Assembly: GCF_947624825.1 (NCBI RefSeq)
Contig: NZ_CANQLZ010000033.1
Span: forward strand, 1 to 33,034
DNA from: an uncultured Acinetobacter sp.
Lineage (GTDB): Bacteria > Pseudomonadota > Gammaproteobacteria > Pseudomonadales > Moraxellaceae
Direction: 5' to 3'
DNA length: 33,034 nucleotides
Shown here: positions 27,422 through 33,034 of the stretch, piece by piece
Position numbering within the stretch: position 1 is the stretch's first letter
Layout: each line of letters opens with the position of its first letter
Program-made: the position numbers and the translations under genes
The notes under the pieces: generated by a model
The model's database searches: none
The model's input: only the letters and a program-made list of their open reading frames with translations
What the model was told of the DNA's origin: nothing

Positions 27422-27781
27422 ATGAAAAAGTTATTTACTTTATCGATTGTAGCGGCATTGGCAGGTTGTGCGGAAAAACCACCCCTAACCCCCGAACAGC
27501 AATGGCAAGGCTACTGTAAAAGTGTAGGTAATGCTGCACGTACCATTATGCTTGATCGTCAGAACTCGATTGAAAAGCAAGCTGCGATTGAACATGCTGA
27601 AAAGCTTGAAGACCCAACCACCAAGAAATTTGTTTTAGAGGTGATTGACGAGGTCTATTTATTATCTAGCGATCAAGTCAATGACAATCCAAGTGAAAAG
27701 CGTGAAAAAATTCGTGCTGAGGTGACCGAGCGTTGTCAAAGTACCCCATTTGATGAAATCCCAGAATACAAACCGTTCTAA
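27422..27781 (+). CDS. Small lipoprotein
   Basis: A 119-residue lipoprotein. The signal peptide ends in the lipobox LAGC (13-16), so Cys16 would be lipidated. Residue +2 is Ala, which does not signal inner-membrane retention, so it is likely sorted to the outer membrane. The mature part is polar, charged and helical, with two cysteines (in GYCKS and ERCQS) that could form a disulfide. The family is not recognised. AGGAG precedes ATG 27422 by 6 nt. It is a single-gene unit bounded by terminators, and its own terminator stem starts inside its last codons. Confidence 0.85.
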   Translation: MKKLFTLSIVAALAGCAEKPPLTPEQQWQGYCKSVGNAARTIMLDRQNSIEKQAAIEHAEKLEDPTTKKFVLEVIDEVYLLSSDQVNDNPSEKREKIRAEVTERCQSTPFDEIPEYKPF

Positions 27782-27796
27782 GGAACGGTTTTTTTG
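27771..27796 (+). terminator. Terminator overlapping the end of the lipoprotein gene
   Basis: AACCGTTC (27771-27778) pairs with GAACGGTT (27783-27790) around a 4-nt loop, followed by T's. The stop codon TAA (27779-27781) lies in the loop, so the last codons form the left arm. Confidence 0.92.
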
Positions 27797-27815
27797 TATC
27801 AAAATTTAAGATCTT

Positions 27816-27844
27816 TTGTGATTATGTGTTGAGCTCCTTATACT
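27816..27844 (+). promoter_or_regulatory. Promoter of the 175-residue secreted protein gene
   Basis: -35 TTGTGA (27816-27821), exactly 17 bp, then -10 TATACT (27839-27844). The start point would fall near 27851, inside the inverted repeat that follows. Confidence 0.55.
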
Positions 27845-27848
27845 TCAA

Positions 27849-27871
27849 TATTGGTTAATTTTTAACCAATA
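27849..27871. promoter_or_regulatory. Perfect 10-bp inverted repeat at the predicted start site
   Basis: TATTGGTTAA (27849-27858) and TTAACCAATA (27862-27871) are perfect inverted copies separated by TTT. It begins 4 bp after the -10 and covers the expected transcription start, the classic place for a repressor operator. If transcribed it would also fold into a 5' hairpin just ahead of the ribosome binding site (AAGGA near 27880). I do not recognise it as a Fur, Zur or SOS-type box. Confidence 0.5.
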
Positions 27872-27891
27872 GTCATAAAAGGATACATATT

Positions 27892-28419
27892 ATGCAAAAG
27901 CTTAAACATGCTCTACTTGGGGTATTTTATTGTTTCGCATGCATGTTCGCCACATCGGCTTATGCAGGATCCAAGGCTGCATTGGCTGAATTACAAGCCC
28001 TACAACATTCAAACTTACAGCAGTATCAATCCATTAGTGCAGCCGCTTTAGCTCAAGCCAATTGTGCTGATTTGGCAGTATATGCATCAAATAATCAGCG
28101 TGACCTACAAAATTTGATGACGTATGCACAAAATTTATCTCAAGCACCCTCACAAGTACCAGAAAAAGGCGGACTATTAAGAAGTTTAGTGAGTGCTGGT
28201 GCAAACTTTATTCCCATTCCTGGCGCAAATTTAGTTGCAGAAGCGGCCGGTAATAATTTTCTTGATGGTGCCAAGAGCATTTTTAGTTTTAATCGGGAGC
28301 GTAAACAAAATCAACAGGTCAATGATCAGGCTGAAGCGGTTTTGGCACGTTATCGCTTACAACAACAAGAAGGTCAATTTATTCAAATGGAGCGCACTCA
28401 AAAGGGCTGTATTGCTTAA
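27892..28419 (+). CDS. Secreted hypothetical protein with glycine-zipper-like segment
   Basis: A 175-residue protein with a signal peptide (residues 1-25, ending SAYA before GSKAA). The mature part begins helical and Gln/Ala-rich. A Gly/Ala-rich hydrophobic stretch at about 102-125 (LVSAGANFIPIPGANLVAEA) could insert into or associate with a membrane. A charged helix follows. Only two cysteines remain after processing, Cys58 and Cys173, which may pair. The family is not recognised. AAGGA lies upstream of ATG 27892. The gene sits behind its own promoter and the operator-like repeat, so it is probably regulated. It may share a transcript with the 89-residue gene 82 bp downstream, since no terminator separates them. 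Confidence 0.8.
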   Translation: MQKLKHALLGVFYCFACMFATSAYAGSKAALAELQALQHSNLQQYQSISAAALAQANCADLAVYASNNQRDLQNLMTYAQNLSQAPSQVPEKGGLLRSLVSAGANFIPIPGANLVAEAAGNNFLDGAKSIFSFNRERKQNQQVNDQAEAVLARYRLQQQEGQFIQMERTQKGCIA

Positions 28420-28501
28420 CTTTCGCAACAATAAACTTTGGCACTTAAACAAAAAAGCGGCTATAACAAGACTATAAACACAACAAAAAAGGAGTCAAGT
28501 C

Positions 28502-28771
28502 ATGGAAGTGGTCGGTTATTTAAATCATGAGGATTTTTTACTTGAAGATGGACGCGGCATGATGGTTTTAGGCAAAGGTGGCTATGTGTTGCATTGTGGC
28601 GATCAGGTGATTTTACGTGATTGTATTGATGAACAAGCACAACGCTATTTGGTGACGATTCGCTTTGCCGATTGCCTTGTGGATTTGTTACACGAGGATC
28701 AAATGATTTTAAAATTTATCGGTGATCGGGCGAATTTTCAGCAATATATAAAATCAAGTACTGTACACTAA
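28502..28771 (+). CDS. Small hypothetical protein
   Basis: An 89-residue soluble protein, MEVVGYLNHEDFLLEDGRGM onward. Predicted secondary structure is mainly beta (VLGKGGYVLHCGDQVILRDC, then YLVTIRFADCLVDLL), suggesting a small beta-barrel or OB/SH3-like fold. There is no signal peptide. Three cysteines are present. The family is not recognised. A strong AAAAGGAG ribosome binding site lies 7 nt before ATG 28502, and a terminator follows, so it is a credible gene. Confidence 0.75.
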   Translation: MEVVGYLNHEDFLLEDGRGMMVLGKGGYVLHCGDQVILRDCIDEQAQRYLVTIRFADCLVDLLHEDQMILKFIGDRANFQQYIKSSTVH

Positions 28772-28793
28772 GGTGGAATGGATTTTTTCAAAT

Positions 28794-28822
28794 AAAAAAG
28801 ACAACATAAGCTTGTCTTTTTT
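28794..28822 (+). terminator. Terminator of the 89-residue gene
   Basis: AAAAAAGACAA (28794-28804) pairs with TTGTCTTTTTT (28812-28822) around a 7-nt loop. The A and T arms make it usable in both directions. Confidence 0.88.
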
Positions 28823-29066
28823 ATGACTAATGTTCGTAAATGGGGTTCGCTTAAAGACACTGTGTTGGTTTTACCACCAATATATGCTCATGGAATAAAC
28901 AATCTAGACATCATTTAGATAGAAAATAATGAGCATCACAAACAAATACTTTAGGCGCATTAACTTTTAACGTGAATTTTAGTAATATTTTGCTGTCCAT
29001 ATTGTTTGCGAAGCTTTATATAAGCAGGAAATCGTAAATAATTTTTTAAAAAAGAGGAATAACACC

Positions 29067-31706
29067 GTGCTAGAAGCTTACCGCCAACACGTTGAAGAAC
29101 GTGCCGCACTCGGAGTCCCACCGAAGCCACTTGATGATGCTCAAACAGCTGCATTAGTTGAATTATTAAAGAACCCACCAGCGGGTGAAGAAGCATACTT
29201 AGTTGACTTGCTTGAAAACCGTGTTCCAGCGGGTGTTGACCAAGCTGCGTATGTAAAAGCTGCTTTCTTAGCTGCTTTGGCAAAAGGTGAAGCGACTTCT
29301 CCACTGGTTTCTAAAGAACGTGCGGTTTACCTACTAGGTACAATGCTTGGTGGTTATAACGTTGCTCCTTTAGTTGAACTTCTTGATGACGCTGAGCTTG
29401 CTGAACTTGCAGCTGCAGCACTTAAGAAAACTCTTCTTGTATTTGATGCATTCCATGACGTTGCTGACAAAGCAAAAGCGGGTAATTCCAATGCTCAAGC
29501 AGTGCTTCAGTCTTGGGCTGACGCTGAATGGTTCACAAGCCGTCCAGACGTTCCAACTGAAATCAAATTAACTGTTTTCAAAGTGACTGGCGAAACCAAC
29601 ACTGATGACTTGTCTCCAGCACAAGACGCATGGAGCCGTCCAGATATTCCATTGCATGCAAATGCAATGCTTAAAAACGAACGTGATGGCATCAACCCTG
29701 AAAAACCAGGTGAAGTTGGTCCATTAAACCAAATCAAAGAATTGATCGCTAAAGGCAACCAAGTTGCTTACGTAGGTGACGTTGTAGGTACAGGTTCATC
29801 TCGTAAATCTGCAACTAACTCTGTACTTTGGTTCTTCGGTCAAGACCTTCCACATATTCCAAACAAGAAAGATGGCGGCTACTGCTTAGGTTCTAAGATT
29901 GCACCAATTTTCTTCAACACAATGGAAGATGCGGGCGCATTACCGATTGAAATCGATGTTCAAAACATGAACATGGGCGACGAAATCGTTCTTAATGTTG
30001 ACCACGCTGCTGCAAAAGTAACTGCGTCTAAGAACGGCGAGCAAATTGCTGAAGCTGAACTTAAAACTCCAGTACTTCTTGACGAAGTGCGTGCTGGTGG
30101 CCGTATCAACTTAATCGTTGGTCGTGGTTTAACCACTAAAGCGCGTGAAGCGTTAGGTCTTGAGCCATCTACATTATTCCGTACGCCAGTGCAACCTGCT
30201 GCAAACGCAAAAGGCTTTACTTTAGCGCAGAAGATGGTAGGTCGTGCTTGTGGTCTTGCTGAAGGTCAAGGCGTACTTCCGGGTACTTACTGTGAACCTA
30301 AGATGACCACTGTTGGTTCTCAAGACACCACAGGTCCAATGACTCGTGACGAACTTAAAGATTTAGCATGCTTAGGCTTCTCAGCTGACCTTGTTATGCA
30401 ATCTTTCTGTCACACAGCAGCATATCCAAAACCAGTTGACGTAACAACTCACCACACACTTCCTGATTTCATCATGAACCGTGGCGGTGTATCTTTACGT
30501 CCAGGTGACGGTATTATCCATTCTTGGTTAAACCGTATGCTTCTTCCAGATACAGTAGGTACTGGTGGTGACTCGCATACTCGTTTCCCAATTGGTATTT
30601 CATTCCCAGCGGGTTCTGGTCTTGTAGCATTTGCTGCTGCAACTGGTGTTATGCCACTAGACATGCCTGAATCTATCCTTGTGAAATTCAAAGGTAAGAT
30701 GCAACCTGGTATCACTTTACGTGACCTTGTACATGCAATCCCTTACGTTGCGATCCAACAAGGTGATTTAACAGTTGAGAAAAAAGGTAAGAAGAACATT
30801 TTCTCTGGTCGTATCCTTGAGATCGATCTTTCAGAAATGGAAACTGACCTGACTGTTGAGCAAGCATTTGAATTATCTGATGCGTCTGCTGAACGTTCTG
30901 CTGCTGGTTGTGCGATCACTCTGTCTGAAGAGAAAGTGGCTGAATACCTACGCTCTAACATCACGATGCTTAAGTGGATGATTGCTGAAGGTTATGGCGA
31001 TGCGCGTACTATGGCGCGCCGTGTTGAAAACATGGAAAAATGGTTAGCGAACCCATCACTTCTTAAAGCTGATGCGGACGCTGAATACACCAAAGTGTAT
31101 GAAATTGACCTTGCAACTATCACTGAGCCAGTGCTTTGCTGTCCAAACGACCCAGATGACGCGAAATTGTTATCTGACGTTCAAGGCGTGAAAATTGACG
31201 AAGTATTCGTTGGTTCATGTATGACTAACATTGGTCACTTCCGTGCAGCGGGTAAATTGTTAGAAAAAGTACCAGGTGGTTCTTTATCTACACGTCTTTG
31301 GTTAGCACCGCCTACGCGTATGGACGAGCGTCAATTAATGGACGAAGGTTTCTACAACATCTACGGTAAAGCTGGCGCGCGTACAGAAATGCCGGGTTGT
31401 TCATTATGTATGGGTAACCAAGCACGTGTTGCGCCTAACACCACTTGTGTATCTACCTCTACTCGTAACTTCCCTAACCGTTTAGGTCAAGGTGCGAACG
31501 TTTACTTAGCTTCTGCTGAGCTTGCGTCTGTTGCTGCTGTATTGGGTAAATTACCTACTCCAGAAGAATACCAACAATATGCAACTCAAATTGACAGCAT
31601 GTCTTCTGACATCTATCAATACTTAAGCTTTGACAAAATGGATGCGTACACTGACGCATCTAAAGATGTTGATACTAAGAAAATTGCTGCTGCTCAGTTG
31701 ACTTAA
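29067..31706 (+). CDS. acnB: Aconitate hydratase B
   Basis: An 879-residue TCA-cycle enzyme that interconverts citrate and isocitrate, with a [4Fe-4S] cluster. The N-terminal HEAT-like domain (MLEAYRQHVEERAALGVPPK) and swivel domain come before the catalytic domains, the AcnB order. Cluster ligands are Cys718 in VGSCMTN, and Cys778 and Cys781 in MPGCSLCMGN. Length is close to E. coli AcnB (865 aa). The start is GTG 29067, with GAGGA about 8 nt upstream. The 295 bp before it hold no gene and probably its promoter, which I could not place with confidence. In family members the apo form can bind mRNA, so it may also act as an iron or redox sensor. Codon choice suggests high expression. Confidence 0.97.
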   Translation: MLEAYRQHVEERAALGVPPKPLDDAQTAALVELLKNPPAGEEAYLVDLLENRVPAGVDQAAYVKAAFLAALAKGEATSPLVSKERAVYLLGTMLGGYNVAPLVELLDDAELAELAAAALKKTLLVFDAFHDVADKAKAGNSNAQAVLQSWADAEWFTSRPDVPTEIKLTVFKVTGETNTDDLSPAQDAWSRPDIPLHANAMLKNERDGINPEKPGEVGPLNQIKELIAKGNQVAYVGDVVGTGSSRKSATNSVLWFFGQDLPHIPNKKDGGYCLGSKIAPIFFNTMEDAGALPIEIDVQNMNMGDEIVLNVDHAAAKVTASKNGEQIAEAELKTPVLLDEVRAGGRINLIVGRGLTTKAREALGLEPSTLFRTPVQPAANAKGFTLAQKMVGRACGLAEGQGVLPGTYCEPKMTTVGSQDTTGPMTRDELKDLACLGFSADLVMQSFCHTAAYPKPVDVTTHHTLPDFIMNRGGVSLRPGDGIIHSWLNRMLLPDTVGTGGDSHTRFPIGISFPAGSGLVAFAAATGVMPLDMPESILVKFKGKMQPGITLRDLVHAIPYVAIQQGDLTVEKKGKKNIFSGRILEIDLSEMETDLTVEQAFELSDASAERSAAGCAITLSEEKVAEYLRSNITMLKWMIAEGYGDARTMARRVENMEKWLANPSLLKADADAEYTKVYEIDLATITEPVLCCPNDPDDAKLLSDVQGVKIDEVFVGSCMTNIGHFRAAGKLLEKVPGGSLSTRLWLAPPTRMDERQLMDEGFYNIYGKAGARTEMPGCSLCMGNQARVAPNTTCVSTSTRNFPNRLGQGANVYLASAELASVAAVLGKLPTPEEYQQYATQIDSMSSDIYQYLSFDKMDAYTDASKDVDTKKIAAAQLT

Positions 31707-31740
31707 TTGATTTTTAATTGAGCAATAAGCGGTATAAAAT

Positions 31741-31770
31741 AAGGGCTGATTAATCAGCCCTTATTTTTTT
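31741..31770 (+). terminator. Terminator of acnB
   Basis: AAGGGCTGATT pairs perfectly with AATCAGCCCTT (31741-31762, no unpaired loop bases in the DNA palindrome), followed by a T tract. Confidence 0.92.
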
Positions 31771-31779
31771 GAGTAAAAA

Positions 31780-32763
31780 ATGCATAAACCCAATATTTTT
31801 AAATACGCAACTAAAGAACTCTCGCAGGACGCTTTTATTTTTTGGCTGCTTGATCATGTGAATCCTAAATATCAAGATGTAGACCCAAGAATCAAAAGTT
31901 GCGCAATGAATTTGATTGCAGCATTTTTTGAATTAGAAGATAAAAAAATGCCTGAACAGATCATGGAATTTAGTCTCCATAAACAATATAAAAACATCGA
32001 CATACTTCTTAAAATCAACAATTTCTCTATTATTATAGAAGATAAAACTGGAACAAAAGCACATGGTGATCAATTAACAAGATATAGAAATATTATAGTT
32101 TCAGAGGTGGGGGAGGAAAATGTATTAGCTATATTTTTTAAAACGCATGATCAATCTAATTATAAAAAGGAAGTCGAAGAGGGATTTAAGATTTTTTCTA
32201 GAGATAAGTTAGTTGCGGTTTTAGAAACTTATAAAGATGTGAATAGTGATATTTTTAATAACTTTAAAGATTATATTACAGAAATTGAAGACGAAGTTAA
32301 TGCATTTATTTATAAAGATGAATGGAATAATAAGAATTGGATTGGATTCTTTAAATATGTCCAAAAAGAATTAAATCGTGGAGATTGGGGATATGTACCG
32401 AATCAAAATGGCGGATTCATGGGATATTGGTGGGCTTTTGAAAAGAATGAAACTTGTTGGCAATATCTTCAAATTCAGGAAAATGAACTTGTTCTAAAAA
32501 TTAATGCTCGTAAGCCTGAAAATTATAGTAAGTTCAGAAATATTTGCTATAAACACTTTTTGGAAAATGCCAAAAAAGAGGGTCTAAGTTTTCAGAAACC
32601 TACGCGTTTTGGTAGTGGCGAGACAATGACAATCCTTAAAACAGATTATTTGGTAAAAGACGAATCAAAATTGATTAATTTAGATGAAACTTTAAATAAG
32701 TTGAAAGCTTATACTCAGTTTATAGAAAAATACGCTTTAAAAATTGAAGATTTTGCTCAATAA
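31780..32763 (+). CDS. PD-(D/E)XK nuclease superfamily protein (PDDEXK_4-like)
   Basis: A 327-residue soluble protein. The N-terminal half has a PD-(D/E)XK nuclease core: Glu13 in NIFKYATKELSQDAF, Asp74 in KNIDILL, Glu87 and Lys89 in IIIEDKTG, then Gln98 and Tyr102 in QLTRYR. This looks like the Pfam PDDEXK_4 group (PF14281), found as lone genes in many bacteria and often suspected of phage defence. The C-terminal half is rich in aromatic and Lys residues and is not recognised. The gene is visibly more AT-rich than acnB, has no strong ribosome binding site, and lies between the acnB terminator and an IS end, which suggests acquisition. No methylase, antitoxin or other partner is visible within the window, so whether it defends, and how host DNA is spared, is open. 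Confidence 0.8.
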   Translation: MHKPNIFKYATKELSQDAFIFWLLDHVNPKYQDVDPRIKSCAMNLIAAFFELEDKKMPEQIMEFSLHKQYKNIDILLKINNFSIIIEDKTGTKAHGDQLTRYRNIIVSEVGEENVLAIFFKTHDQSNYKKEVEEGFKIFSRDKLVAVLETYKDVNSDIFNNFKDYITEIEDEVNAFIYKDEWNNKNWIGFFKYVQKELNRGDWGYVPNQNGGFMGYWWAFEKNETCWQYLQIQENELVLKINARKPENYSKFRNICYKHFLENAKKEGLSFQKPTRFGSGETMTILKTDYLVKDESKLINLDETLNKLKAYTQFIEKYALKIEDFAQ

Positions 32764-32959
32764 GTCAAAATTATCATATTTTTTAGGGATAGAAATAAGT
32801 CGCTAGTAGGCTAGATGGTTTTGACCTACTAGATTAATCCCCATTTGATTTGATTGCTAGAATATATAACTTAGAGTTGAGTAAAATGATTTATAAAAGA
32901 AATCCTGTATTATAAAGCTTCAACTTTACACTATTGGAAATAAATCGTTTAATCCACAT

Positions 32960-33034
32960 TGAACCGTACCGGGTTTGTCGGAGACTTTTTTATTTAAGTT
33001 AAGCCACCTGACCTAACGGGTTAATCTTATCATA
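32960..33034. mobile_element. End of an IS3-family-like insertion sequence, cut by the window edge
   Basis: From 32960 the sequence TGAACCGTACCGGGTTTGTC opens a TG-starting terminal inverted repeat that continues to GGAGACT. It resembles IS3-family ends seen in Acinetobacter. A minus-strand reading frame ends 39 nt inside the tip, matching the short distance between orfB and the right end in that family. The rest of the element lies beyond the window, so its other end and any target duplication cannot be checked. Assignment rests on remembered end sequences. Confidence 0.6.
32999..33034 (-). CDS. C-terminal tail of a transposase (partial)
   Basis: Reading leftward from the window edge gives YDKINPLGQVA and a TAA stop at 32999-33001. 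Only 11 residues are visible, so the product is inferred from position: the end of orfB facing the terminal repeat of the IS. The gene continues past the right edge of the window. Confidence 0.35.
   Translation of the reverse strand, partial: YDKINPLGQVA

Noticed and set aside
1..33034. CRISPR arrays, rRNA genes or a complete prophage
   Set aside because: No regularly spaced repeats of CRISPR length, no rRNA and no run of phage structural genes was seen anywhere in the window.

Overview
The window reads as a stretch of chromosome from a gammaproteobacterium, most likely Acinetobacter. The DNA is AT-rich (estimated by eye). Gene content and protein character fit that genus: an OsmC-YcaO fusion, a long-form TamA with TamB, a COQ7-type ubiquinone hydroxylase, AcnB with a GTG start, and many short genes each closed by a compact intrinsic terminator. 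The genus call is inference from family resemblance, not from a database search.

Left edge (1-260): the 3' half of a CAT-anticodon tRNA, followed by a terminator and with no 5' half. This is what remains at the distal end of an integrated element, so the left edge is probably the end of a genomic island lying outside the window. Three 11-bp-phased GTAAGC repeats sit about 120-140 bp from it. From about 300 to 13.4 kb is mostly core housekeeping: ycaO and a small partner ORF, bioB (biotin), queG (queuosine), nnr (NAD(P)HX repair), acyP, ruvC (recombination), fxsA, a LysE-family exporter, two small unknown genes, metK (S-adenosylmethionine) and tkt (transketolase). A 490-bp gene-free gap between divergent metK and tkt carries an orphan terminator.

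From 13.4 to 20 kb: a small unknown gene, a decayed GNAT acetyltransferase, a secreted YceI lipocalin-like protein, a class I glutamine amidotransferase-like protein that has lost its catalytic cysteine, a UbiB/ABC1 kinase, overlapping folB-folK, coq7, and an LplT-like MFS protein. UbiB and Coq7 lie within 3 kb of each other and both relate to ubiquinone.

From 20 to 32 kb: the tamA-tamB outer-membrane assembly pair (one operon), three small envelope or unknown genes (one behind a promoter with a perfect 10-bp inverted repeat at its start point), and acnB. The right edge is accessory again: a lone PD-(D/E)XK nuclease-like gene of lower GC, then the terminal inverted repeat and transposase tail of what looks like an IS3-family element cut by the window end.

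No CRISPR array, rRNA or complete tRNA was seen. I found no convincing new multi-gene system. The best leads are the Cys-less amidotransferase-like protein, the operator-like repeat at 27849-27871, the structured hairpin at 4164-4220, the orphan terminator upstream of tkt, and the island boundary at the left end.
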